Source: Archaeoglobus sp. (lineage in GTDB: Archaea; Halobacteriota; Archaeoglobi; Archaeoglobales; Archaeoglobaceae). Taken from it: 44,138 bases of DNA. The stretch covers positions 1 through 44,138 of the forward strand of contig JACDNU010000018.1 of NCBI GenBank assembly GCA_017656505.1. The letters are read 5' to 3'. The notes beneath the pieces were generated by a model that searched no databases, had not been told where the DNA came from, and saw nothing but the letters and a program-made list of their open reading frames with translations. Below are positions 35,189 through 43,590 of this stretch, one piece after another; within the stretch, counting starts at the first letter, position 1; each line of letters opens with the position of its first letter. A program made the translations under genes and the position numbers.

Positions 35189-35581
35189 ATGACAATTCTT
35201 GTAGCCCTAAGCCCATCCGAAAGAAGGACTAGAGTAATGGATTTTGCCGTTGAGGAAGCAAAGCTAAGGGGAAAGAAGCTTGTTATCGTGCATTCCCTCT
35301 ACGGAGGAGATAAAACTTCTGAAGAGGAAATTGAGCGGGGAGAGAACCTGCTGAAGTGGGCAGAGGAAAAGGCAAAAGATGCTGGACTCGAGGTTGAGAC
35401 CCATCTCCTCGTGAGGGGAAAGGATGCTGCAGACGACATTCTCGATTTTATGAAAGAGATCAAGCCAGACATGGTTGTTGTTGGGGTTAAGAAAAGAAGT
35501 CCGACCGGAAAGCTCATTTTTGGGAGTGTACCTCAAAAAATCATCCTTAATTCCGAGGTCCCGGTTGTTTCTATAAGGTAG
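35189..35581 (+). CDS. Universal stress protein (single UspA domain)
   Basis: A 130-residue UspA fold. The ATP-binding GVKKRSPTGKLIFGSVPQKI loop (GxxxRxxxGKxxxGS) is intact, so it should bind ATP. The usual ILVALSPSE N-terminus follows a short AAAGGGAGA site. The region before it (35094-35188) contains small repeats such as gactgcatcactgcatc. Role: stress-linked nucleotide-binding protein. Confidence 0.9.
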   Translation: MTILVALSPSERRTRVMDFAVEEAKLRGKKLVIVHSLYGGDKTSEEEIERGENLLKWAEEKAKDAGLEVETHLLVRGKDAADDILDFMKEIKPDMVVVGVKKRSPTGKLIFGSVPQKIILNSEVPVVSIR

Positions 35582-35645
35582 TTCAGGACTAGTTTTTCAA
35601 CTTTATTTGCTCAAACTTGCTCAAAACAAGAAATGGATGTATTAA

Positions 35646-35722
35646 GCATGAGCATTTAAATGAGCATTTATGAGCATGTTTCCCCACAAAAAATTAAATA
35701 TTTAATTTGATCAGTATTGATC
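35646..35722 (+). promoter_or_regulatory. Repeats and palindrome before the CoA-transferase pair
   Basis: Upstream of the first CoA-transferase start lie three copies of tgagcat (35649-35676) and an 18-bp palindrome aaattaaatatttaattt (35691-35708) containing a TATA-like core. Two ttgatca copies (35707-35721) follow. The palindrome ends about 15 bp before ATG 35723. A promoter with operator sites is plausible, not proven. Confidence 0.5.
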
Positions 35723-37054
35723 ATGTCGAATAGTTTTTTTGAGTGGGCGAACGAGCTGTTTAGCAGGGAAAAGATTTTCGAGAAACCAGAGGCTTTGAAG
35801 GGAATTCGAGTCTTGGATGTCTCACAAGTGCTAATAGGCCCAGAAACTGCCTCCCTTCTCGCAGATTTTGGAGCTGAGGTTATAAAAATCGAACCTCCTG
35901 GAATGGGGGAGCTTCTGAGGAGCGTGGATCTCTGGAGCAGGTTCTGGAGAAATAACTCCGTTGGCGTTATGTGGGTGCAACGAAACAAGTATTTCTTTGG
36001 CTTAAACCTAAAGCATCCAAAAGGAAAAGCGATTTTCTATGAGCTTGTTAAGCGAAGCGATGTTATAGTCGAGAATTACGTCCCCGGTGTGATGGAGAGA
36101 CTGGAGATAAGCTATAAGCACCTGAGCGAGATAAATCCGAGGCTGATCTACATTTCAATAAGCGGTTTCGGACAGTGGGGTGAAAGGTGGAACTGGCCAA
36201 GCTGGGATGCCGCTGGCCAAGCTGCAAGTGGAGCTTCTGCTGTAAGCGGTTATGAAGGGAGGATTCCGATGAAGCTGCCGTATTATCCGGGAGACATGCT
36301 GGGAGGGGCTGCAGCTTTTATGGCTGTTGTTGCCGCCCTCTATCATAGAGAAAAGACCGGAGAGGGGCAGTACATCGATGTAACCCAAGCAGAAAATCTC
36401 GCAAGACATCTAAGTTTTATTTGGAGTTATGTGTCAATGAAGGGAGAAGACTGGAAGAGAACAGGCAACAAAGATGTCTCAATGGTCGCAAATGCGTTCA
36501 AGTCAAAGGATGGTAAAATTGTTACAATTTCCGCGATTAGCAGCGAACATTTCGAGGGATTATGCAAGGCGATGGGAAAGGAGGAGCTGTTTGAGAAGTA
36601 TTCCGACCTTGTTTCCCGCCTAAAACCCGAAGCAAGAGAGGAAATTGATAATGAAATAAAAGGTTGGGTTGAAAACCAAGAAGCTGATAAAATAATCGAG
36701 CTTAGCGCTGAATACGGATTTTCCGCTGGCATTGCCAGAAACAGTATGGAAGTTTATGAGGATGAACACCTCCGGGAGAGAGGAACAGTTTGGATGTATA
36801 ACGATCCGGTTTTTGGAGATATGGTTCATGCTGGAAACCCGATCAAGCTGAGCGAAACCCCTGCAAGAGTGAAATGGACTGTTCATCCGGTGGGCTACCA
36901 TAATCGCTACATCCTTAAGAGTATCCTCGGCTTTACGGATGAGGAAATCAGGGAGCTTGAAGAAGAGAAGGTCATCGGTTACTGGGTTGATTTCTTCGGC
37001 AGAACTCCACCACCAGAGTTCGATCCTCAGAAAGATCCACTATTCAGGTGGTGA
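35723..37054 (+). CDS. CaiB/BaiF family CoA-transferase, catalytic-aspartate copy
   Basis: About 443 residues of the class III CoA-transferase family. GIRVLDVSQVLIGPETASLL starts the fold and the YYPGDMLGG segment near residue 200 supplies the catalytic aspartate. These enzymes move CoA between carboxylic acids through an acyl-aspartyl anhydride. TTG 35717 is in frame; ATG 35723 is preferred. The paralogue at 37059 starts 4 bp after this stop, so a heteromeric enzyme is likely. Substrate unknown. Confidence 0.9.
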   Translation: MSNSFFEWANELFSREKIFEKPEALKGIRVLDVSQVLIGPETASLLADFGAEVIKIEPPGMGELLRSVDLWSRFWRNNSVGVMWVQRNKYFFGLNLKHPKGKAIFYELVKRSDVIVENYVPGVMERLEISYKHLSEINPRLIYISISGFGQWGERWNWPSWDAAGQAASGASAVSGYEGRIPMKLPYYPGDMLGGAAAFMAVVAALYHREKTGEGQYIDVTQAENLARHLSFIWSYVSMKGEDWKRTGNKDVSMVANAFKSKDGKIVTISAISSEHFEGLCKAMGKEELFEKYSDLVSRLKPEAREEIDNEIKGWVENQEADKIIELSAEYGFSAGIARNSMEVYEDEHLRERGTVWMYNDPVFGDMVHAGNPIKLSETPARVKWTVHPVGYHNRYILKSILGFTDEEIRELEEEKVIGYWVDFFGRTPPPEFDPQKDPLFRW

Positions 37055-37058
37055 TACC

Positions 37059-38360
37059 ATGGAGTGGCATGAATACTCGAAAGAATATTTTGAGATTGAA
37101 AAGGCTAAGCTGAAATCTGGCCCGCTGGAAGGAGTTGTTATCTTGGATGTTAGCTATGCAAGCCCGGCTGCAACCTTCGCTTCAGCCTTGCTTGCGGAGA
37201 TGGGGGCAGAAGTTATAAAGATCGAACCTCCAGAAGGTGACGAGCTGAGGAAACTCTCCCCCTATGGTGAGTTCTATCTGAACGATACGGGTTTACCATA
37301 CCTAATAGAGGGCAGAAATAAAGAGTTCATAACGCTGAATCTTCAGAAAGAGGAGGGAAGGGAGCTTTTCAAGAAACTCGCGATGCATGCTGATGTGATA
37401 CTCGAATCCTTCCAGCCTGGATGGATGGATTCTGTTGGCATTGGCTACAGACAGCTAAGGGAGATAAACCCCGGCCTGATATGGGCTTCCTTCTCAGCCT
37501 ACGGAAGCTTTGGAAAGAATGCAGAAAAATTTGCGAAGGTTCCGGATTCTCCCCTCTTCGGCGTGGCGATGAGCTCATACATGGAGGCAAGCAGAGAACT
37601 GCCTGAAGCGGGAGAGCCTTACAATCTTCCAACTGCACCGGGCTTCTGGATGGCCACAAACCTAGCAGGAGTTTATGCAGCAGGAGGTGTCGTTCTCGCT
37701 TTATACTACAGAACGAAAAGCGGAAAGGGACAGATGATAGATATTACATCTCTCGACTCAATGGTCCATGTTGGGCCAAGCGTCTTCTGGAGTCATGCTC
37801 ATGGGGAGCCTTTGTTCGTGGGAGTACTTCCTTTGGACTATGCGGTCTTCCCCTATGCCTACTGGAGAATCAAAGATGGTTATGTTTTTGCTTCTGGCTT
37901 CACAGATCCAAATTTCAAGGCTTTGATTACTCAGCTTGGAGCTGAAGAGCTTTTCGAGAAATATCCGAACGTTTTTGCGAGGATTAAGCTTGAAAACCAG
38001 AAGGTTTTGTATAAAGAGCTTGCTGAGAAATTCGAACAGCTAACGTTTGCCGACTTAACAAAAAGAATGCTTGAATGGAGAGAGCAGAACAGAGAGGGTG
38101 TTGCGGTTTACATGAAAATAACAACACCAAAAGAGGTTCTAGAAGAAAGTTACTGGAAGGAGAGAGGAGATTTCAGGGACGTTAAGGTTGAAGATAAAGA
38201 GATGAAGGTGATCGAGCCGGTCTGGAGGTTGAGCAAGACCCCCTTAAAGCTGAAATGGCTGGCCAAAAAGGTCGGAGAAGATAACGGATTCGTTTACAAT
38301 AAGTTCCTTGGACTTGCAGGAAAGGATTTAGAGGAGCTGAAAAAAGCAGGTTTGATCTGA
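37059..38360 (+). CDS. CaiB/BaiF family CoA-transferase, copy lacking catalytic aspartate
   Basis: About 433 residues. GVVILDVSYASPAATFASAL starts the fold. Where the first copy has PGDMLGG, this one reads FWMATNLAG, so threonine appears to replace the catalytic aspartate. A longer open frame extends upstream to 36939 inside the first gene, but GGTGGTGA (37046-37053) and ATG 37059 give the real start. It probably is the non-catalytic partner subunit, as in two-subunit CoA-transferases such as the benzylsuccinate type. Confidence 0.87.
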   Translation: MEWHEYSKEYFEIEKAKLKSGPLEGVVILDVSYASPAATFASALLAEMGAEVIKIEPPEGDELRKLSPYGEFYLNDTGLPYLIEGRNKEFITLNLQKEEGRELFKKLAMHADVILESFQPGWMDSVGIGYRQLREINPGLIWASFSAYGSFGKNAEKFAKVPDSPLFGVAMSSYMEASRELPEAGEPYNLPTAPGFWMATNLAGVYAAGGVVLALYYRTKSGKGQMIDITSLDSMVHVGPSVFWSHAHGEPLFVGVLPLDYAVFPYAYWRIKDGYVFASGFTDPNFKALITQLGAEELFEKYPNVFARIKLENQKVLYKELAEKFEQLTFADLTKRMLEWREQNREGVAVYMKITTPKEVLEESYWKERGDFRDVKVEDKEMKVIEPVWRLSKTPLKLKWLAKKVGEDNGFVYNKFLGLAGKDLEELKKAGLI

Positions 38361-38398
38361 TTTTATATCACTAATTTTTCTATTTTTTACAAATATTT

Positions 38399-39304
38399 TT
38401 ACAAACTCCCCCCAAGGATATTCGTTTTGAATTCTACCTCTTCTTCGAGCAAGGTAAAGCGAAAGCTCTGTCCAAGCACTTCAATTGTTGGCATTATCTC
38501 AACTCTAACCACAGAGCTCTCCCCATTCCTGAGGTGACTCACCCACCACTCAGCCAGCTTCATGTTATCGATTTCTGTTGTGAAGGTTAGCTTTGTATCA
38601 CTTTTTGCGGGTAGCCAGAGGCTTTTTTTGGTTGATCCTTCTCCAATCTTAATGCCGTTCATCCATATTGTGTAGTCGATTCTTGTCAGTGGAATTGGGA
38701 AAGCATAGGGGTTGCTGAAAACGGCTTCATGGATGAACTCCGTTCTCGTTTCATTAATGTCTCCAAGCTTAGTTGTCATGGATGAATAAATTCGGATTGG
38801 TCCTATAGCAAGGGGAAGCTTCTCATAATTCATGCTACTAACGATACTCGTTTTTATAACGCTTCGTTGTTCGAAAGGCCATGAAAACTCAGTTACTTTT
38901 AAGTCGAAGACTATCTTTCCTCTCAAAACAACCTCACTTTTCTCTCCGTTTTTGAGATGGCTGACCCACCATTCCGGAATCTTTGGGTTTTCTATCACAG
39001 TAGAAAGCTTTATTTCGGTCTGCTCTCTAGGTTTGAGTTCAGCTACCGCATTCTTTCCTTCCCCCATTTTTATACCGTTCATGTACAATTCAGCTTCTAT
39101 TTCTTTAATGGGTATAGGAACGGGGTTGGGATTGTAGGCAACGACTGTAGTAACTATCTCAGTTGTTTTATCCGTTATTTTGCCCCACTCATGGTTGATG
39201 CTTTTTATTTCTGGCTCTCCCAGCTTCAGACCAAAGCAGCCGAGTAGAGCTATCACGATGAGTGTCACGATGAAAATTACCGAGAGTCTCAAGTTCTCAC
39301 CCAT
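38399..39304 (-). CDS. Membrane-anchored protein with two LEA/WHy domains
   Basis: About 301 residues. An N-terminal helix (residues 8-24) ends in ALLGC, a possible lipobox, and two related domains of about 125 residues follow. Each contains AY(N)P..(V/F)PIP and a WWVSHL(K/R)NGE segment: TTVVAYNPNPVPIPIKEI then AVFSNPYAFPIPLTRI. This is the LEA14/WHy fold associated with desiccation or surface binding. TTG 39307 or ATG 39304 starts it. The regulator gene at 39400-39774 lies just upstream on the same strand. Confidence 0.85.
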   Translation of the reverse strand: MGENLRLSVIFIVTLIVIALLGCFGLKLGEPEIKSINHEWGKITDKTTEIVTTVVAYNPNPVPIPIKEIEAELYMNGIKMGEGKNAVAELKPREQTEIKLSTVIENPKIPEWWVSHLKNGEKSEVVLRGKIVFDLKVTEFSWPFEQRSVIKTSIVSSMNYEKLPLAIGPIRIYSSMTTKLGDINETRTEFIHEAVFSNPYAFPIPLTRIDYTIWMNGIKIGEGSTKKSLWLPAKSDTKLTFTTEIDNMKLAEWWVSHLRNGESSVVRVEIMPTIEVLGQSFRFTLLEEEVEFKTNILGGSL

Positions 39305-39399
39305 CAAAATTTACCCTAATGGTATAACCTCCCTTGATAAAAGGTTACCCATTAAGTTGCAAGATCTAAAAGGCTATTTATAAGCTACTTATAATATCC

Positions 39400-39774
39400 T
39401 TATAGTATCCTCACCAGCTTTTCTTCTTCCATTTCCCTGATTTCTTCGATATTTCTTAGGAGGGTGTTGACCCATTCATTTATGCTCGAGATCATTTTAT
39501 CCCTGAAATCTTCAAAGGGAACTGGTTTGTAAACGTGAACGTAACCACCATGCCTCAGTATTCTGTACTCTTTAATTACCAAACCCTTATCAACTAGATT
39601 CTGAAGTGCGCGATAAACGCTGCTCTTATCCTTCTCCATGGTTTTTGCTATTTCGCCCGCTGTTGTTGGGTTATTTTTTAGCAAAAATGAGTAGATCTCA
39701 ATCTCGAAACATGAAACGTCAAGAGCACATTTCAAGGTGCATTTTAAGTGCTCCTCACATCTGAACTCGGCCAC
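39400..39774 (-). CDS. TrmB-like winged-helix regulator (short)
   Basis: A 124-residue protein. The wHTH core AGEIAKTMEKDKSSVYRALQ with the following NLVDKGLVIKEY matches TrmB/MarR-type regulators, but no TrmB sugar-binding domain is present. The N-terminus holds four cysteines (CEEHLKCTLKCALDVSC), which could bind a metal or sense redox state. GTG 39774 is the only plausible early start. It lies upstream of the LEA-type gene. Confidence 0.82.
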   Translation of the reverse strand: MAEFRCEEHLKCTLKCALDVSCFEIEIYSFLLKNNPTTAGEIAKTMEKDKSSVYRALQNLVDKGLVIKEYRILRHGGYVHVYKPVPFEDFRDKMISSINEWVNTLLRNIEEIREMEEEKLVRIL

Positions 39775-39864
39775 AAACTAGCTGGCGAAAAACAGTATTT
39801 TAAATTTTAGTTTTTGAGTTCGAGGTTAGAATTTTCACAGACCTATTGAAGAACTGTTGTGGAG

Positions 39865-40866
39865 CTACTGCAGAACTACTATTGCAATCTTTCTTCCACA
39901 GTTAAAACATCTGTCGCCTTCAAGTCTGTTCTCAATTAACCTGAATCCGTTCCTCCTAATCAAAAGAACACCACATTCTGGGCAGAAAGTGTTCTCAAAC
40001 CGATGATGGACGTTTCCAATGTAAACGTAATCTATTCCCTCTTTCTTTGCTTTCATAACCGCTTCTTCAAGCAGCTTAACCGACGTTGGAGGATCGGAGG
40101 TCAGATAGGCGGGAAAATATCGGGTAAAATGGATCGGGACCTCAGGATCCAAGTATTTTAGGTGGTTGGAGATTACCTCATCGATTAGCTCTGGATTCTT
40201 GTACATTGGGGGTGAGAGTAGACAAACCACCTCAACATGGATGTCTTTTTTCCTTGCAAACCTTGCATTCCTCCAGATGTACTTGCTCTTTCCACCCTTT
40301 GATATTCGTGCATAAACCCCGTCTCCCCCTTTAATGTCGAAATTCGCCGCATTTAGGCCAGCATCGATCAGCATTTTCAACGCCTTTGGCATCATGTAGC
40401 CGTTTGATACAATCGTGTTTCTTAGGTTGTTCTTTCTCGCCAATGGAAAGAGGTCAAGAAGGTATTCAAAAAGCAGCGTCGGTTCGTTGAAGCTGGCACA
40501 CGTACTTCTGTCCCCGTTTTTCAATGCCATTTCAATAAGCTTTTCGGGACTAATTGGATTAAAATCCTCAGGAGGAGGTCTCTTGGAAAGATGCCAATTC
40601 TGACACCACGGACAATCGAGATTGCACGAATAAGTTGAGAAAGTCAGGCTTGATGAGCCGGGTAAAAAATGAAAGAAGGGTTTTATCTCCATCGGTCTGC
40701 TCTCTATCGCACTAAGATTTCCATAGGTGAGTGTTTTCAGAGTTCCCTTTTCATTATACCTTGCTCTGCAATGCCCAAAGCTATTTTCAGCTACTCGGCA
40801 CCTGTTCCAGCAGAGGAGGCATCTGATTTTGCTCTCTCCATCTCGCCAAAGCTTTGCTTCAATCAC
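39865..40866 (-). CDS. amrS: AmmeMemoRadiSam-system radical SAM enzyme (AmrS-like)
   Basis: A 333-residue protein. CLLCWNRC begins the cysteine-rich part, CNLDCPWCQNW (near residue 83) is the radical SAM cluster motif, and a C-terminal zinc ribbon CPECGV...CFNCGRK closes it. This is the AmrS architecture, whose usual partners are AmrA (AMMECR1) and AmrB (Memo); neither is in this window. The reaction of this family is not established. Confidence 0.88.
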   Translation of the reverse strand: MIEAKLWRDGESKIRCLLCWNRCRVAENSFGHCRARYNEKGTLKTLTYGNLSAIESRPMEIKPFFHFLPGSSSLTFSTYSCNLDCPWCQNWHLSKRPPPEDFNPISPEKLIEMALKNGDRSTCASFNEPTLLFEYLLDLFPLARKNNLRNTIVSNGYMMPKALKMLIDAGLNAANFDIKGGDGVYARISKGGKSKYIWRNARFARKKDIHVEVVCLLSPPMYKNPELIDEVISNHLKYLDPEVPIHFTRYFPAYLTSDPPTSVKLLEEAVMKAKKEGIDYVYIGNVHHRFENTFCPECGVLLIRRNGFRLIENRLEGDRCFNCGRKIAIVVLQ

Positions 40867-40938
40867 GATACAGTTTAAAATTAAAATTTTAATTTAAAAA
40901 AGTTAATGCTGAAGGTATAGATATGTTAACTCTTGAAA

Positions 40939-41334
40939 CTATGCCAGTTCGATCCAGCTAGAAGTTGCTCCGCCCACAAATTTGATTTTTCCCTTCTCCT
41001 CCAACCTACTCACAGCTTTAGAAATCTTATGCCGGTCTTCTTCCAAGATTCTCGAGAGTTCCTGAACCGTCGTCTTTTCCCTTTCCTTGAGAAATCTAAC
41101 TATCTCGTACTCTAGCATCTCTTCCGGGGTTGCAACCGGGCAGATGTATGTTCCACCTGAGGGATCGGACTCGTATCTAACCAGACCCTCCCTCTCAAGC
41201 TCTTTCACAACTTCAGTGACTTCATCAACAGAAAGATTGAGTGCCCTTGCAATGGTGGTTATCCTTGGGCGAAATTCAACCCTCTCCTCACACCCCTTCC
41301 TAATGTACTCCAAAACCTTCTCCTTTTCTGTCAT
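40939..41334 (-). CDS. Double winged-helix DNA-binding protein
   Basis: A 131-residue protein made of two wHTH units: TTIARALNLSVDEVTEVVKE near residue 25 and TVQELSRILEEDRHKISKAV near residue 88. No ligand domain is visible. A regulator role is likely; target unknown. The upstream 41335-41493 region is AT-rich with no gene. Confidence 0.75.
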   Translation of the reverse strand: MTEKEKVLEYIRKGCEERVEFRPRITTIARALNLSVDEVTEVVKELEREGLVRYESDPSGGTYICPVATPEEMLEYEIVRFLKEREKTTVQELSRILEEDRHKISKAVSRLEEKGKIKFVGGATSSWIELA

Positions 41335-41493
41335 AATTTAATATGTTTTTTTGAAAAATATAAATATTTCCGGGTTTTTCACTTTAAATGGAAACCCAAC
41401 CGCCCATAAAACTCCAAAAAATCAATAAATACAAATAATAACTAAAATAAAACCTATAAATAAAACTAATTGAGGTCTGATTTTGAGTTTGAT

Positions 41494-42174
41494 TCAGAGT
41501 ATTTCGACTGGAAAGTCAGGATTTATAAGCAAAACAGAATTGCTATCGGCCTCGTAAATAAGATTTATCGCTTTGATTTCAACTCCTTGGCTAGCAGCTT
41601 TCCGAAGAAGTTCTGCAATAACAGCATCAGCTTCTTTGTTTGGTTTGAACGCCTTTACTCCAGGAACTGCTGCAATGAACAGAATAAATGTTTTGCAATT
41701 GTTCGCTGCTTTAATGAGTTCAGAAATGTGCTTTCTACCCCTCAGGGATGGGCAGTCAGGATACATCGCGTATTCTCCTTGCCTTAAAGCCGCGCTTTTA
41801 ACCTCCAAATACACGGATTCAGGACAAAGAAATAGATAATCAATTAGCGAATCGTTTATCCTTTGATTTCTCTTAAAATCCCTGCATTTGAGCCAAGGAA
41901 TAAGATCAAGTTTCAAAGCATTCTCAAAAGCTTTCATCTGAAATTGGGTGTCTATTAGAGCGGCTTTTCCGAGATCTTCTACAGCGAAAAGTCTGTAGTC
42001 TGTTTTTCCTTTCTCCTTCTCTATGCAGTAAGCCTTTCTTCCACGAATAAGATACTCTTGGAGTCTCCCTGTATTGTTAAGGTGTGCTTTTCGGATTCTT
42101 CCTTCCACCTCAATCTCCACAACAAATCTATTAAGCCGTTTCACGATTTCGCACTCTTTTCCATGGATTTCCAT
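41494..42174 (-). CDS. sfsA: SfsA family protein (putative DNA/RNA nuclease-like)
   Basis: About 226 residues. RKAHLNNTGRLQEYLIRGRK is the family's N-terminal block and SVYLEVKSAALRQGEYAMYPDCPSLRG (split here: EVKSAALRQG and YPDCPSLRGRKH) the C-terminal nuclease-like core with EVK. GTG 42186 shares the frame, but the TATA element shared with the divergent Usp gene suggests ATG 42174. Role in archaea unknown; E. coli SfsA was tied to maltose gene expression. Confidence 0.9.
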   Translation of the reverse strand: MEIHGKECEIVKRLNRFVVEIEVEGRIRKAHLNNTGRLQEYLIRGRKAYCIEKEKGKTDYRLFAVEDLGKAALIDTQFQMKAFENALKLDLIPWLKCRDFKRNQRINDSLIDYLFLCPESVYLEVKSAALRQGEYAMYPDCPSLRGRKHISELIKAANNCKTFILFIAAVPGVKAFKPNKEADAVIAELLRKAASQGVEIKAINLIYEADSNSVLLINPDFPVEIL

Positions 42175-42199
42175 GAGCGGTTCCACTTTTTAGCATTAA

Positions 42200-42216
42200 A
42201 ACAAAAATTTAAGTAT
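42200..42216. promoter_or_regulatory. Shared divergent promoter of sfsA and tandem Usp gene
   Basis: aaatttaagt at 42206-42215 is a TATA-like element on the plus strand, about 25 nt before ATG 42236 (leaderless pattern). Its reverse complement acttaaattt serves the minus strand about 30 nt before ATG 42174. The two genes therefore appear to use one core element in both directions. Confidence 0.45.
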
Positions 42217-42235
42217 TTTCTGCAAATGTAAGAGC

Positions 42236-43129
42236 ATGGGTTTTGAAAGTGCTGAAAGTACTGAAAGTGCTGGGAGTATCTTTGAAAGAGTTCTAATTCC
42301 AACCGATTTTTCCCGATATTCCAAAAGGACCCTTGAATGCGGAACTGAGCTAGCCGAGATAGGAGTCAAAGAGGTTGTCCTTGTCCACGTAGGAACGTAT
42401 GATCCTTTCCTTTTATCTCTCGCAAGAGTTGATGTGGATGATTTTGTGGAGAAACTGGAAGAGGAGAGTTCTCAGAAGCTGGACGAGATGGCAAAAATTC
42501 TAGAGGAGAAGGATCTGAGGGTTAAAAAGCTCTTTTATACAACTTCCAGCGATCCTGCGGAGAAAATTCTGGAAGTGGCAGAAAGAGAGGAGGTGGACTT
42601 GATACTGATGGGTTCGAGAGGACATGGACTGCTGCGAAGCAAATTGATCGGTGGGATATCAGAGAGTGTGGTAAGAAAATCCAAGATACCTGTTCTGCTT
42701 ACAAAATTCCGGGTTGTTGAGGAGGCTGGAGAATACTACTGCCAGCTCACCTTCGCAAGACTTTTTGAGAACGTGCTGTTCGCAACAGATACAACCCACG
42801 ACTCTCGGATTGTCGCTTTCCTGAAAAAGGTAGCTGCTAGAGGTGAGATATTCTTCGTGCACGTTGTGGAGAGATCAAAGGAGAGTGAGATAGCGGAAGA
42901 GGTTGAGAAGGCTGGAGAAAGCCTTAGAGCTCTGCAGGCTGAGGTTGGAAAGGGTGAACCCATAATAACATGGGGTGATGCCGTTAAGGAGATTTTGAAG
43001 GTTGCTAAGGAGAAAAATATATCGCTTATTGTCATAAGGGCAACCGGAAAAGACGGAAGCAGGGAACTTGGAAAGACGGCAGATTCAATAATAAGACATT
43101 CAAAAGTACCTGTGTTGGTGTTCAAGTAA
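42236..43129 (+). CDS. Tandem (two-domain) universal stress protein
   Basis: A 297-residue protein with two UspA domains. Domain 1 (about 15-160) keeps the ATP loop GSRGHGLLRSKLIGGISESV. Domain 2 (about 175-297) has the degenerate RATGKDGSRELGKTADSI and may bind weakly. The N-terminus repeats GAAAGT(G/A)CT three times, giving ESAESTESA before the first beta strand. The start is probably leaderless at ATG 42236. Confidence 0.9.
   Translation: MGFESAESTESAGSIFERVLIPTDFSRYSKRTLECGTELAEIGVKEVVLVHVGTYDPFLLSLARVDVDDFVEKLEEESSQKLDEMAKILEEKDLRVKKLFYTTSSDPAEKILEVAEREEVDLILMGSRGHGLLRSKLIGGISESVVRKSKIPVLLTKFRVVEEAGEYYCQLTFARLFENVLFATDTTHDSRIVAFLKKVAARGEIFFVHVVERSKESEIAEEVEKAGESLRALQAEVGKGEPIITWGDAVKEILKVAKEKNISLIVIRATGKDGSRELGKTADSIIRHSKVPVLVFK
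42245..42271. repeat. Threefold 9-bp in-frame repeat in Usp gene
   Basis: gaaagtgct, gaaagtact and gaaagtgct follow each other at 42245-42271, with a fourth, more diverged unit after. They encode residues 4-12. Confidence 0.9.
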
Positions 43130-43169
43130 ACTAACGGAGCAATTGTATAAGGCTTCAAATCTACTTTTT

Positions 43170-43574
43170 CTAAAGATCCTCAGCATCTTTTCGGCTTTTA
43201 ATTTCAATCTCCGTATCAACGCCAGAATCTCCAATGCCAACATTTTCAGTGCAAATATTGGCAACGCTAACCTCAACCCCATCAACCAAATTCCTGAGGG
43301 CTTTCAAATACCTTCCAACCTCCTCGGCTCCTTTTTCCGTTATCTCCACAGCCGTTCTCGGCCTGTCGGCAATGACCTTTCTAAGCTTTACGTATTCCTC
43401 TTTCTCAAGCCTTTTAAGATGGGAATCAAGATTTCCGGGAGTGATTTTAAGGATTTCCAGCAGATCTTTAAAAAGAACTCTTCCCCTAGGAAGAAGATAT
43501 AGCATTATACTCAGCCTAACCGGACTTCCGAGAGCATTGTTTTCGATAAGCTTTTCGACTAGCTCCCGGAACAT
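43170..43574 (-). CDS. Winged-helix regulator (ArsR/MarR-like)
   Basis: A 134-residue protein. SPVRLSIMLYLLPRGRVLFK then ITPGNLDSHLKRLEKEEYVK is a wHTH that starts directly at the N-terminus, as in archaeal HTH_27-type regulators. A C-terminal tail with two cysteine-poor acidic stretches follows. It starts 16 bp after the stop of the membrane protein gene, and the gap is two copies of tgtcaccttat (43577-43587, 43589-43599) that carry the AAGGTGACA ribosome-binding site. It probably regulates that membrane gene. Confidence 0.85.
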   Translation of the reverse strand: MFRELVEKLIENNALGSPVRLSIMLYLLPRGRVLFKDLLEILKITPGNLDSHLKRLEKEEYVKLRKVIADRPRTAVEITEKGAEEVGRYLKALRNLVDGVEVSVANICTENVGIGDSGVDTEIEIKSRKDAEDL

Positions 43575-43590
43575 TCTGTCACCTTATTTG

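Noticed and set aside
36939-37058. Long N-terminal extension of the second CoA-transferase
   Set aside because: The extension lies inside the first CoA-transferase gene; GGTGGTGA and ATG 37059 right after the first gene's stop fit the family start.
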